In this document: in pieces, positions 35,312 through 44,703 of the stretch
How positions within the stretch are numbered: the stretch's first letter is position 1
Layout of the letters: the number at the start of each line of letters is the position of its first letter
Assembly (NCBI RefSeq): GCF_003312915.1
Contig: NZ_CP030261.1
Location: 2,914,001-2,978,000, forward strand
Direction: 5' to 3'
Origin: Flavobacterium fluviale
Lineage (GTDB): Bacteria > Bacteroidota > Bacteroidia > Flavobacteriales > Flavobacteriaceae
DNA length: 64,000 nt
The notes under the pieces: model-generated
What the model was told of the DNA's origin: nothing
Database searches by the model: none
What the model saw: only the letters and a program-made list of their open reading frames with translations
Position numbers and translations under genes: made by a program

Positions 35312-36736
35312 CTATAATTGTGTTTTTGCCAGTCTGCCGAGAGTTTGTATAGCCGTTCGCAGCTCGTTTGACCAAGGAAGTCCAAAACTCAAGCGCATAC
35401 AATTCGAAAATTGATTTTGAAAAGAAAAAATTCTCCCAGGCGCAATGCTGATATTGTGTTTCAAAGCAAGATGATAAAAAGCCGCAGTATCTATTTTTTT
35501 GTCTAATTCTACCCAAAGAAAAAAACCGCCTTGAGGCTGGCTCACCTTTGTTCCAGCAGGAAAAGATTCTAAAATGGTATTGATATAATTGGTACAGTTA
35601 CGATTTAAAATCTGGCGTATTTTGCGAAGATGATTCTCGTATCGGCCATTTTTTAGAAAATCGCCGACAACTTCGTGGGTTATGGTAGGATTAGAAATGG
35701 TGTGATACAGCTTGGTTCTTAGAATTTCTTTTTTAAATTTCCCAGGAGAAACCCATCCCACACGATAGCCCGGCGCCAAAGTTTTAGAAACCGAACTGCA
35801 GCAAAGTACAATACCGCTCTCATCATACGTCTTACAGCTCGAAGGTCGGCTTGCGCCAAAATACAAATCACTGTGAAGATCATCTTCTATTAAAGGAACA
35901 TTATAAAAATCCATTAAACGAACAATCTCCTGTTTATGCTCATTCGGCATCATACTGCCAGACGGATTACTAAAATTACTCATTAGTACACACGCTTTAA
36001 CCTTATTAGATGCAAGTGTTTTTTTTACGGCTTCCAGTTCAATTCCAGTTGTCATGTTGGTTGGAAGCTCCATTACATACAATCCTAAAGATCTCGCCAG
36101 CTGCAGAATACCAAAATATACGGGACTTTCTGTAATAATTGTATCTCCAGGTTTAGTCAAAGTTAGTAAACAATCTGAAATAGCTGAAATACAGCCAGGA
36201 GTTGTAATAATATCATCTTCTGTCAAAGAACCGCCCCAAGTAAAAGACCATCGTGCGATTTCTTTACGCAAATTACTATTTCCCTGAATTTCCTCATAAC
36301 TAGTGCCGCTGTTAGGCAGCTGACGCATTGCTTGAACCATTCCTTTATTCAGTTTTGCAATGGGCAGCAATTCATTTGATGGAAATCCGAGTGAAAGCAT
36401 TGTAAGATCTTTTTTACGCATGTCTCCATAAACCAGATCGACCAAATCTTCACGCTCAATGTTTTCAACGCTCAGGATTGGTGAACTCGAAGAAGGTTCT
36501 GCAATAATTCTTGCCGAAATGTTACTCACATAATAACCAGACTGGGGTCTTGATTCAATTAAAGAACGGCTTTCAACCTCATAATAAGCTTTGCTTACTG
36601 TGCTCATGCTGTAGCCAGTTTCGGCGCAGACTTCTCGAATAGAAGGCAGTTTATCACCAACACTTAAAACGCCAGATTTTATTTGTTTTTCAATTCGGTC
36701 AGCAAACTGCAGGTATAAGTAATTGGAGTTTTTCAT
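35312..36736 (-). CDS. MocR-type regulator: GntR helix-turn-helix fused to aminotransferase domain
   Basis: This 474-residue transcription factor has an N-terminal winged helix (GDKLPSIREVCAETGYSMSTVSKAYYEVES, about 18-48) and a class I aminotransferase-like domain. The PLP lysine lies in SSVSKTLAPGYRVGW, after the SNFSNPSG and EDDLHSDLY motifs. MocR proteins bind PLP and regulate a neighbouring gene. The divergent EamA exporter is therefore its likely target. The start at 36736 (MKNSNYLYLQFADRIEKQ) was preferred over an upstream in-frame ATG at 36763. Confidence 0.92.
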   Translation of the reverse strand: MKNSNYLYLQFADRIEKQIKSGVLSVGDKLPSIREVCAETGYSMSTVSKAYYEVESRSLIESRPQSGYYVSNISARIIAEPSSSSPILSVENIEREDLVDLVYGDMRKKDLTMLSLGFPSNELLPIAKLNKGMVQAMRQLPNSGTSYEEIQGNSNLRKEIARWSFTWGGSLTEDDIITTPGCISAISDCLLTLTKPGDTIITESPVYFGILQLARSLGLYVMELPTNMTTGIELEAVKKTLASNKVKACVLMSNFSNPSGSMMPNEHKQEIVRLMDFYNVPLIEDDLHSDLYFGASRPSSCKTYDESGIVLCCSSVSKTLAPGYRVGWVSPGKFKKEILRTKLYHTISNPTITHEVVGDFLKNGRYENHLRKIRQILNRNCTNYINTILESFPAGTKVSQPQGGFFLWVELDKKIDTAAFYHLALKHNISIAPGRIFSFQNQFSNCMRLSFGLPWSNELRTAIQTLGRLAKTQL

Positions 36737-36743
36737 AAAAAAA

Positions 36744-36796
36744 ATAAAACTGTTATGCTGCAATTTACAAAAACTGTATCTGTATTGCTGTTTTAT
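36744..36796. promoter_or_regulatory. candidate MocR operator between divergent genes
   Basis: AAAACTGT occurs twice on the plus strand (36746-36753 and 36770-36777), 24 bp apart. ATAAAAC (36744-36750) mirrors GTTTTAT (36790-36796). The direct-repeat pattern and divergent position fit MocR-type regulation. Confidence 0.5.
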
Positions 36797-36845
36797 TTTT
36801 TAGAAATTTGCTTCATCAAAAGAAAACAATTCAAAAAGAGAATTT

Positions 36846-37760
36846 GTGAAAACAACAAAATATTACATAGCAGCTATTACCGCTTATACTATATGGGGAT
36901 TTTTTAGTTTGGTTTTAAGACCAATACATGATTATCCTTCATTAGATATTCTTTTCTTCCGCGTTTTCAGCTGTAGTATTTTGATGCTTTTAATTGCTTT
37001 ATTATTTAAAAGAAAGAAAATTAAAGAGACGATTGAAATCTTTAAGGCAATGCCGAAATCAGAAAAAAGAAAATCGATTTTACTGAATATCGGAGGGAGT
37101 GCATTTTTAATGGGTAATTGGTTTACATTCATTTACGTAATGAATCATGTAAGTGTAAAAGCAACTTCTCTGGCGTATTTGGTTTGTCCTATTTTGACAA
37201 CATTGCTCGCGTATTTTATCCTGCACGAAAAGCTGTCAAAGACACAATGGATTTCGGTTGGATTAAGTATTTCGGGCTGTTTAATACTGTCTTATGCCGA
37301 TATTATGGATATGTTTTTCAGCATCATTATTGGTTTAACATATGCTGCTTATTTAGTCAGCCAGCGCGCTAATAAAGGTTTTGATAAATTTGTTGTATTA
37401 ACGTTTCATATTACATTGGCTGCCTTGTTTTTAGTGCCATTTTATCCAAGTTATGGAGGACCGATTCCAACAGAATTTAAATTTTATTTCTGTATAGAAA
37501 CAATCGCAATCTTATTTACAATTGTACCGCTTTTCCTGAATTTGTACGCACTTTCTGGAATCAATTCTTCAACAGTTGGAATGTTGCTAAACATCAATCC
37601 GATGATTGCATTTGGATTGGCAGCCTTTGTTTTTAAAGAAAATATTACTGCTTTGCAAATTACATCTTATGCAATTATTTTTATTGCAGTGTTAGTTTTT
37701 AATTCACATCATATTTTTGCAATAAAGCAAAAATGGACCGCAATATCCAAAGGCTCTTAA
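36846..37760 (+). CDS. EamA/RhaT-family drug or metabolite exporter
   Basis: This 304-residue membrane protein is predicted to have ten transmembrane helices in two EamA repeats. It resembles RarD-type transporters near the N-terminus (YYIAAITAYTIWGFFSLVLRPI). The gene begins with GTG at 36846. There is no closer ATG that keeps the first helix. The substrate is unknown. It is divergent from a MocR regulator, which often controls a PLP- or amino-acid-related transporter. Confidence 0.88.
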   Translation: MKTTKYYIAAITAYTIWGFFSLVLRPIHDYPSLDILFFRVFSCSILMLLIALLFKRKKIKETIEIFKAMPKSEKRKSILLNIGGSAFLMGNWFTFIYVMNHVSVKATSLAYLVCPILTTLLAYFILHEKLSKTQWISVGLSISGCLILSYADIMDMFFSIIIGLTYAAYLVSQRANKGFDKFVVLTFHITLAALFLVPFYPSYGGPIPTEFKFYFCIETIAILFTIVPLFLNLYALSGINSSTVGMLLNINPMIAFGLAAFVFKENITALQITSYAIIFIAVLVFNSHHIFAIKQKWTAISKGS

Positions 37761-37825
37761 TAATTAGTTTTCATATTTTTTATTGGTTTAAAATCGAAAA
37801 TTACCAGAATCTTAACAGGATGTTT

Positions 37826-37860
37826 AAACAGGAATGATTATTTTTCATTCCTGTTTTTTT
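37826..37860 (+). terminator. terminator after the EamA gene
   Basis: AAACAGGAATGA and TCATTCCTGTTT pair around a 7-nt loop and run into T. Confidence 0.9.
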
Positions 37861-38007
37861 GTGCGATAAAGCGTAAAAATAGTTAGCCTCAGATTTAACA
37901 GATGAACAAGATTATTTTCTTTGTATGAAAAATTCAATTCAATTCAAATCCTTTTAATCTGTCTATTCTGTGGCAAAAAAAATCTAATACAAACCGAACC
38001 TATTGAT

Positions 38008-40266
38008 ATGAAAAATACCAAACTTCAAGCCTTTGCACCATTATTTTACTTAGTATGGTCAGATGATTTACTGACACAAAAAGAATTTTCAAAACTTCAG
38101 GAATTTATTAATTCACTGGCAGTTTTATCAGAAGAAGAAAAACAATATCTTCTTTCTAAAGCAGATATTTCAAATCCGCCTTCGCGAAATGAACTCAAAC
38201 AATGGAAATTGGACATTGAAAAAAGTATTCAGGATAAATCTTCTATCAAATCGATTTTCGATATTGCAAAGGCATTATCTGGTGGTGAATTAGATTTGAC
38301 GCCAATTGAATCTGATGTTGTAAAACTAGAAAATGATTTAGGAATTTTAGGCGAAGAAGCACTTCAGAATTTCAAAACCAAAGCAGGTTCTTTTACCGCA
38401 GATACTCATACCAATGCCACTTTCGATATTCAGAAAATTACCAAAATTTTAGACGGAAAAGAGGCTGCAATTATAGAGAAAGTAAAGTCAGTTATTTCTA
38501 GACCTGAATTTGCGTATGAAACTTCTACCGATATCAATGTTTTTAGGGAGACGGTTTATAAATGGTGCAAAATTCTAGCCGATGAAAATCTGGGAAATAT
38601 GGCTTACCCCAAAAGATATGGCGGAGGCGAAAATATAGCCGATTATTTTGCAATTATGGAAACGCTGAGTTATCATGATTTAAGTTTGGTCATAAAATTT
38701 GGTGTTCAGTTTGGATTGTGGGGAATGAGTGTTCAGTCGTTAGGAACAGAAAAACATTACGCCAAATATTTACAAGACATTGGTTCACTAAAACTTCCAG
38801 GATGTTTTGCCATGACCGAAACACATCATGGATCGAACGTAAAGGGATTGGAAACAACAGCCACTTACAATCATAACGATCAGACTTTTACAATTCATAC
38901 GCCTTATAAAAATGCACAAAAAGAATATATTGGCAACGCAGCAGTTCACGGACAAATGGCAACTGTTTTTGCAAAACTAATTATTGATGATCATGATTAT
39001 GGTGTAAATGCATTTGTTGTTCCATTACGCGATCCAAATGGAAAGGTTGTAGAAGGTGTTACGATTGGCGATTGCGGTCATAAAATGGGATTAAATGGTG
39101 TTGATAACGGAACCATTAGTTTCGACAACGTTGTAATTCCGAAAGAAAATATGCTCGATCGTTTTGCTTCTGTAAATGAAAAAGGAGAATTCGAAAGTCC
39201 GATTCCAAGTGATAACAGAAGATTTTTCACCATGTTAGGAACTTTGGTAGGAGGAAGAATAGGAATTCCGCGTTCGGCTTTGGCGGCAGCTAAATCTGGG
39301 TTAACAATTGCCATTCGCTATAGCGATCAAAGAAGACAATTTGGACCAGAAGGCGGATCTGAAGTGTCAATTTTAAACTACAGAATGCATCAGCGCAGAT
39401 TGTTGCCTCATTTAGCTAAAACTTATGCAGTTCATTTTGCACTTCAATATTTGACGAAAAGGTTTTTAAACAAAACAGAAAACGAAATGCAGGAAATCGA
39501 AGCACTTGCTGCAGGGATGAAATCGTATTCGACTTGGAGTACCAGAGATATTCTGCAAGAATGCCGTGAAGCCTGTGGTGGAAAAGGATATTTGTCTGAA
39601 AATCGAATTGATGCCTTAAAAAATGATACTGAAATTTATACAACTTTTGAAGGTGATAATACAGTTTTAATGCAGTTGGTAGCCAAAAATCGTTTGTCTG
39701 AATTCAGAAAAACATTTGGCGAAATGGGTTCTCTGGGCATTATTAATTATGTTTATGAAAATGCCAGAACAGCAATTACAGAGAAAAATCCGATTGCAAC
39801 TCGCAAAACAGATGACGAACATCTGCTGGACGGCGAATTTCATTTGCAGGCTTTTGTCCATCGGGAAAAAACAATTCTGGCGTCTGCGGCCCGACGTATT
39901 AAAAAATTAGTTGATGGAGGCTTAGAAGCTTATGATGCGTTTAATGTCGTACAGCATCAAATGATAGATGTTGCTCAAGCCTATCTAGAAAGAGTAGTTC
40001 TGGAACAATTTCAACTTGCAATAAATGAAATTGAAGATGAAGAGTCTAAAACAATTTTAACAAAATTGAGTCAATTATTTGCACTTTCGCAGATTGAAAA
40101 AAATAAAGCTTGGTATTTAGAAGACGGTTATATGGAAGCAGTAAAAACAAAAGCTGTCCGTAAAATGGTTAATCAGCTTTGCTGGGACATTCGTCCAGAT
40201 GCTGTAGCTTTGGTTAATGCATTTGATATTCCTGAAAGCTGTTTAGCGGCGCCAATCGCTGTATAA
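38008..40266 (+). CDS. acyl-CoA dehydrogenase/oxidase-like flavoprotein with long N-terminal extension
   Basis: The 752-residue protein carries a typical acyl-CoA dehydrogenase/oxidase fold: the CFAMTETHHGSNVKGLET segment, SDQRRQFGPEGGSE, and the glutamate-containing ETYTTFEGDNTVL-like segment near residue 550. It is preceded by about 180 residues of helical sequence (MKNTKLQAFAPLFYLVWSDD to FNESDVV region). A C-terminal region of about 200 residues continues beyond the dehydrogenase core, as in peroxisomal acyl-CoA oxidases. It probably oxidises acyl-CoA in the cytoplasm, but the chain length and electron acceptor are unknown. The start at 38008 avoids upstream word-repeat sequence. Confidence 0.88.
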   Translation: MKNTKLQAFAPLFYLVWSDDLLTQKEFSKLQEFINSLAVLSEEEKQYLLSKADISNPPSRNELKQWKLDIEKSIQDKSSIKSIFDIAKALSGGELDLTPIESDVVKLENDLGILGEEALQNFKTKAGSFTADTHTNATFDIQKITKILDGKEAAIIEKVKSVISRPEFAYETSTDINVFRETVYKWCKILADENLGNMAYPKRYGGGENIADYFAIMETLSYHDLSLVIKFGVQFGLWGMSVQSLGTEKHYAKYLQDIGSLKLPGCFAMTETHHGSNVKGLETTATYNHNDQTFTIHTPYKNAQKEYIGNAAVHGQMATVFAKLIIDDHDYGVNAFVVPLRDPNGKVVEGVTIGDCGHKMGLNGVDNGTISFDNVVIPKENMLDRFASVNEKGEFESPIPSDNRRFFTMLGTLVGGRIGIPRSALAAAKSGLTIAIRYSDQRRQFGPEGGSEVSILNYRMHQRRLLPHLAKTYAVHFALQYLTKRFLNKTENEMQEIEALAAGMKSYSTWSTRDILQECREACGGKGYLSENRIDALKNDTEIYTTFEGDNTVLMQLVAKNRLSEFRKTFGEMGSLGIINYVYENARTAITEKNPIATRKTDDEHLLDGEFHLQAFVHREKTILASAARRIKKLVDGGLEAYDAFNVVQHQMIDVAQAYLERVVLEQFQLAINEIEDEESKTILTKLSQLFALSQIEKNKAWYLEDGYMEAVKTKAVRKMVNQLCWDIRPDAVALVNAFDIPESCLAAPIAV

Positions 40267-40271
40267 TTTAA

Positions 40272-40316
40272 AGGGAGCTCTGCCTGAGAATAAAACTCAG
40301 ACAGAGCTTTATTTTT
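40272..40316 (+). terminator. terminator of the acyl-CoA oxidase-like gene
   Basis: AGCTCTGCCTGAG and CTCAGACAGAGCT pair with one mismatch around AATAAAA and are followed by T6. Confidence 0.88.
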
Positions 40317-40451
40317 TCGCTAAATGAAATCGATTTATTTATAGGAATTACAATTTTGTGATTTTATTTTTTATAACAAAAACAAAAAACACCTCTTGTT
40401 TCGTACATTTTACCCCTTTTAAATAATTCATATTATATATTTTTGCTTTTC

Positions 40452-40459
40452 TATATTTG
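40452..40459 (+). promoter_or_regulatory. -7 box of the DUF6377 regulator gene
   Basis: TATATTTG lies 24 nt before the start codon and matches TAnnTTTG. Confidence 0.55.
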
Positions 40460-40483
40460 TAATTCCCTTTATACTAAATCGAC

Positions 40484-42133
40484 TTGAAAAAATATTTTTT
40501 ATTTCTCTTAATTTTTACAGTAAGCTTTCCAATTTCTGCATTGGAGAAAGATACAGATGCCATTCTAAAGGAACTGAATGATGCAATAAAAAATAAGCAG
40601 CAGTATGTTAAAATTAAGGAAGAAAGAATCCTTAACTTCAAGAAATTAAAGTCTGAAAATCTTAGTAAAGAGCAGCAGTACAATTACAATAAAACGCTAT
40701 ATTTTGAATATCAAAAATTAAACTCAGATTCGGCGATTCAATATGTAAAAAAGAATCTTAAAATCGCAGAAGAACTTCAAGATCAAGAACTGTTTAATTT
40801 GGCGCAACTGCAATTGGTAACACTTTATTCATCTTCAGGAAAATACCGCGAATCCGAAGCCCTTTTAAAAAGTATAAACAAAAAGAATCTGACAGTTTCA
40901 TTGCTTCCCAATTACTATATTTCGTATAGGGAGTTTTTTGAACATTACGCGGCGAATAGTGACAATCGCGAATATAGAAAACAGATTGGAAAATATAGAG
41001 ATTCGCTGTTAAGTGTTTTAAATCCAAATACTTTAGAATATCAAATTAATAGAATTCAGCAGGATATTTTTATCAATAAAAAGTCAGAAAAGCCCAAAAA
41101 GGAATTACTCAGTTTGCTTCATAAAATAAAAGAAGAAGATCCGCAATATGCAATGATTACTTATTTGCTGGGCAAAATTTCTGAAGCTCATAATCAATTA
41201 GAAGAAAGAAAAAAATACTACGCACTTTCTGCCACTTCCGATATAAAAAATGCCAATAAAGATAATGCTTCACTGCAGGAATTGGCTTTGGTTTTTTATG
41301 AAATTGGAGATGTTGACATGGCATATAAATTGACACAATCTGCTATTGAAGATGCTCTTTATTGTAATGTTCAATTTAGAACGCTCTTAATGTCAGAAGT
41401 GTATTCGATCATTAATACGGTTTATTTAGAGCGCGAGGCACAACGAAAAAGCGATTTGCAAATTTATCTGCTTTGCATAAGTCTGCTTTCATTGTTTTTA
41501 TTGGTTGCCATTATTTACGTTTACAAGCAGATGAAGAAGGTTTCGAGAATTCGAACAGAGCTTTACGAAACGAGTCAGAAATTAGCAGAATTAAACAAAG
41601 ATATTACCGAAACAAACAGTCAGCTTCAAGAAAGTAATCTGCAGTTATCTGAATCTAATTTAGTTAAAGAAGAATATATTGCACATTTCTTTAATCTTTG
41701 CTCGACTTACATTAATAAACTGGAAAATTATCGCATTATCCTCAACAAGAAAGCAACTGCGAAACAGTTTGATGAAATTTATAAAATTTTAAAGTCAACT
41801 ACTTTGGTTGATAATGAGTTAGAAGAATTATACAAGAATTTCGATATTATTTTCCTAAACCTATATCCAACATTTGTAAAAGATTTTAATGCGTTATTAA
41901 TTCCAGAAGAGCAGATTGTTCTCAAACAAAATGAATTATTAAATACCGAACTTCGAATTTTTGCACTTATAAGACTCGGAATCACTGATAGTGTAAAAAT
42001 CGCCGCATTTCTTCGTTACTCTTTAAGCACAATTTACAACTACAGAACTCGTGCGCGAAATAAAGCCGCCGTTTCACGAAACGATTTCGAAGAAATGGTT
42101 ATGAAAATTGGTTCAATATCATTGAAAGTATAG
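40484..42133 (+). CDS. DUF6377 membrane-spanning transcriptional regulator
   Basis: This 549-residue protein has a signal peptide (1-19), a periplasmic helical repeat region of about 300 residues resembling tetratricopeptides, and one membrane helix (about 327-348, LQIYLLCISLLSLFLLVAIIYV). A coiled coil follows (SQKLAELNKDITETNSQLQESNLQLSESN). The C-terminal helix-turn-helix is LGITDSVKIAAFLRYSLSTIYNYRTRARNKA, of the LuxR/GerE-like type. The arrangement matches the DUF6377 regulator family, which resembles SusR-type sensors of carbohydrate. The start is a TTG at 40484, as no ATG precedes the signal peptide. It lies directly upstream of a GH3 gene, its likely target. Confidence 0.88.
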   Translation: MKKYFLFLLIFTVSFPISALEKDTDAILKELNDAIKNKQQYVKIKEERILNFKKLKSENLSKEQQYNYNKTLYFEYQKLNSDSAIQYVKKNLKIAEELQDQELFNLAQLQLVTLYSSSGKYRESEALLKSINKKNLTVSLLPNYYISYREFFEHYAANSDNREYRKQIGKYRDSLLSVLNPNTLEYQINRIQQDIFINKKSEKPKKELLSLLHKIKEEDPQYAMITYLLGKISEAHNQLEERKKYYALSATSDIKNANKDNASLQELALVFYEIGDVDMAYKLTQSAIEDALYCNVQFRTLLMSEVYSIINTVYLEREAQRKSDLQIYLLCISLLSLFLLVAIIYVYKQMKKVSRIRTELYETSQKLAELNKDITETNSQLQESNLQLSESNLVKEEYIAHFFNLCSTYINKLENYRIILNKKATAKQFDEIYKILKSTTLVDNELEELYKNFDIIFLNLYPTFVKDFNALLIPEEQIVLKQNELLNTELRIFALIRLGITDSVKIAAFLRYSLSTIYNYRTRARNKAAVSRNDFEEMVMKIGSISLKV

Positions 42134-42149
42134 CTTTTTATTTTAAATC

Positions 42150-42226
42150 TACTACTTTTTTTGAATTACATTTTTTGTTAATTAACTGTTAATCAATGTT
42201 TTAATTTTTTAATTTACTACTTTTTT
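42150..42226 (+). promoter_or_regulatory. paired TACTACTTTTTT direct repeats before the GH3 gene
   Basis: TACTACTTTTTT occurs at 42150-42161 and again at 42215-42226, 65 bp apart. Downstream AACGT (42241-42245) and ACGTT (42254-42258) form an imperfect palindrome. These may be binding sites for the adjacent DUF6377 regulator, but nothing proves this. Confidence 0.4.
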
Positions 42227-42339
42227 CTATCTAAAAATGTAACGTGTACGATAACGTTTTAGTTTTACCATATGATAAAAAATACTTTTGATCAAGAAGG
42301 TGTTTTATATTATAAACTAATGCTTTAATAAATACTGTT

Positions 42340-44556
42340 ATGTTTAAAAACGTTAAAACAATTGTTGTTTTACTTTTACTAAGTTCTTTGGGTGTAAATG
42401 CCCAAAGCAAAGTGCCAGTTTATCTAGATGATAAAAAGCCAATGAATGAACGTGTAGAGGATGCACTTAAAAGAATGACAACTGAAGAGAAAATTGCCAT
42501 GATTCATGCGCAGTCTAAATTTAGCTCGCCAGGTGTAAAACGACTTGGAATTCCAGAAAACTGGATGACCGATGGACCACACGGAATTCGTACAGAAGTT
42601 AAGTGGGACGAATGGGATCAGGCGGGATGGACAAATGATTCTTGTATTGCTTTTCCAGCTCTTACAGCACTTTCTTCAACTTGGAACAAGGAATTGGCTT
42701 CTTTATATGGTAAATCAATTGGAGAAGAAGCACGTTTTCGTAACAAAAATGTATTATTAGGTCCAGGTGTAAATATCTACAGAAGCCCATTAAACGGTCG
42801 TAACTTCGAATATATGGGAGAAGATCCGTTTTTAGCTTCTAAAATGGTTGTTCCTTATATTAAAGGAGTGCAATCGAATGGAATTGCTGCCTGTGTAAAA
42901 CATTTCGCTTTAAATAATCAAGAAACCAATCGTAATTCAGTAAACGTAGTTGTTGATGATCGTGCATTGTACGAAATTTACCTTCCTGCTTTTAAAGCTG
43001 CTGTTCAAGAAGGAGATGTTTGGTCTATTATGGGATCTTACAATAAATATAAAGGACAGCAATGCTGCCATAACGAATATTTGTTAAATGATATTCTACG
43101 TGGAGAGTGGGGCTTTAAAGGTGTTGTAGTTTCAGACTGGGGCGGTGTTAATGATACCAAACAAGCAATCCACAATGGTTTGGACATGGAGTTTGGTTCT
43201 TGGACAAACGGACTTTCTTGGGGAACAAGCAATGCTTACGACAATTATTATTTAGCAAAACCATATTCTGAAATGATCAGAAAGGGAGAAATTGGAACTA
43301 AGGAATTAGACGAAAAAGTACGTCGTATTCTTCGTTTGTCTTTCTTGACTACAATGGACAGAAATCGTCCTTTTGGCTCTTTTGGAACAGAAGAGCACGC
43401 TTTAGCAGGTCGTAAAATCGCTGAAGAAGGAATTGTATTACTTCAAAACAACAATAATATCCTTCCAATCAATCTTTCTAAAACAAAAAAGATTGCTGTA
43501 ATTGGAGAAAATGCAATCAAAATGATGACTGTTGGAGGTGGAAGTTCTTCACTTAAAGCAAGATACGAAATTACACCGCTTGAAGGCTTAAAGAAAAGAA
43601 TTGGAAATCAAGCTGAAATTGTTTACGCAAGAGGTTATGTGGGAGATCCTACTAGCAACTATAACGGCGTTGTAGCTAAAGTTAGTTTAGAAGAAAAACG
43701 CCCGCAGGCAGAACTAACTGCAGAGGCTTTAAAAATTGCAAAAGATGCTGATATTGTTCTTTTTATTGGCGGTTTAAATAAAAGTGAAAACCAAGATGAT
43801 GAAGGACACGATCGTAAACATTTAGAACTGCCTTATGCTCAGGATAAATTGATCAGCGAATTAGCGAAAGTAAATAAAAACATTGTTTTCGTAAATATCT
43901 CTGGAAATGCTGTCGCAATGCCTTGGATTAAAGAAGTTCCGGGAGTTGTTCAAGGATGGTTTTTAGGAACTGAAGCTGGAAATGCTTTAGCAAATGTTTT
44001 GGTTGGAGATGTGAATCCGTCTGGAAAATTATCTTTCACTTTCCCTGTAAAATTAGCTGATAATGGCGCTCACGCTTTAGGAGAATTTCCAGGCGGCGAT
44101 GAAGTAAAATACAATGAAGGTATTTTTGTTGGATACCGCTGGGTTGATAAGAATAAAATTAAACCTTTATTTTCTTTTGGCCACGGTTTAAGCTATACAA
44201 CTTTTGCTTACGGAAAAGTAACAGCAGATAAAAAACAAATTAATGCAGGAGACAAAATTACGTTCTCGGTAAATGTAAAAAATACAGGAAGCAGAGAAGG
44301 AGCAGAAGTAGTACAATTGTACATTACAGATGTAAAATCTTCTTTAGCACGTCCGATAAAAGAATTAAAAGGTTTTGAAAAAGTTGCGCTTAAAGCAGGT
44401 GAAGAAAAAACAGTAACTTTTACAATTGATAAAACAGCTTTGAGTTTCTTCGATGATAAAAAACATGACTGGGTGGCTGAACCTGGTGATTTCGAAGCAA
44501 TTATTGGAGCATCTTCAACAGACCTAAAATCTAAAGTGAATTTCTCACTTAAATAA
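42340..44556 (+). CDS. GH3 family beta-glucosidase, BglX-like, secreted
   Basis: This 738-residue glycoside hydrolase removes terminal beta-linked sugars, most likely glucose or xylose. A signal peptide (1-21, ending VNAQ) sends it to the periplasm. The N-terminal barrel contains the nucleophile Asp266 in GVVVSDWGG, with MTDGPHGIR and NGRNFEYMGEDP motifs before it. The alpha/beta sandwich begins about residue 385. A fibronectin type III-like domain (about 635-738) follows (SREGAEVVQLYITDVKSSLARPIKELKGF). No lipobox is present. It lies beside the DUF6377 regulator and a DUF1349 protein. The exact substrate is undetermined. Confidence 0.92.
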   Translation: MFKNVKTIVVLLLLSSLGVNAQSKVPVYLDDKKPMNERVEDALKRMTTEEKIAMIHAQSKFSSPGVKRLGIPENWMTDGPHGIRTEVKWDEWDQAGWTNDSCIAFPALTALSSTWNKELASLYGKSIGEEARFRNKNVLLGPGVNIYRSPLNGRNFEYMGEDPFLASKMVVPYIKGVQSNGIAACVKHFALNNQETNRNSVNVVVDDRALYEIYLPAFKAAVQEGDVWSIMGSYNKYKGQQCCHNEYLLNDILRGEWGFKGVVVSDWGGVNDTKQAIHNGLDMEFGSWTNGLSWGTSNAYDNYYLAKPYSEMIRKGEIGTKELDEKVRRILRLSFLTTMDRNRPFGSFGTEEHALAGRKIAEEGIVLLQNNNNILPINLSKTKKIAVIGENAIKMMTVGGGSSSLKARYEITPLEGLKKRIGNQAEIVYARGYVGDPTSNYNGVVAKVSLEEKRPQAELTAEALKIAKDADIVLFIGGLNKSENQDDEGHDRKHLELPYAQDKLISELAKVNKNIVFVNISGNAVAMPWIKEVPGVVQGWFLGTEAGNALANVLVGDVNPSGKLSFTFPVKLADNGAHALGEFPGGDEVKYNEGIFVGYRWVDKNKIKPLFSFGHGLSYTTFAYGKVTADKKQINAGDKITFSVNVKNTGSREGAEVVQLYITDVKSSLARPIKELKGFEKVALKAGEEKTVTFTIDKTALSFFDDKKHDWVAEPGDFEAIIGASSTDLKSKVNFSLK

Positions 44557-44587
44557 GTTTTTTATTTCTAAAAATTGGTTGGTTTGT

Positions 44588-44620
44588 AAAGCTGCAAGTG
44601 TCAAAATTTGCAGCTTTGCT
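44588..44620 (+). terminator. terminator after the GH3 gene
   Basis: AAAGCTGCAA (44588-44597) pairs with TTGCAGCTTT (44608-44617) and is followed by GCTTTT. Confidence 0.8.
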
Positions 44621-44703
44621 TTTGTCTTAAAAGTTAGATGTAAAATGTTAAATGTAAAACGTTAGAAGTTTTGCTTTTTTTTAAAATAAAGAATCAAATT
44701 AAA

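Noticed and set aside
37118..37372. Plus-strand 84-codon frame inside the EamA gene
   Set aside because: Fully inside a convincing transporter frame with cysteine- and tyrosine-rich composition typical of a frame-shifted shadow.
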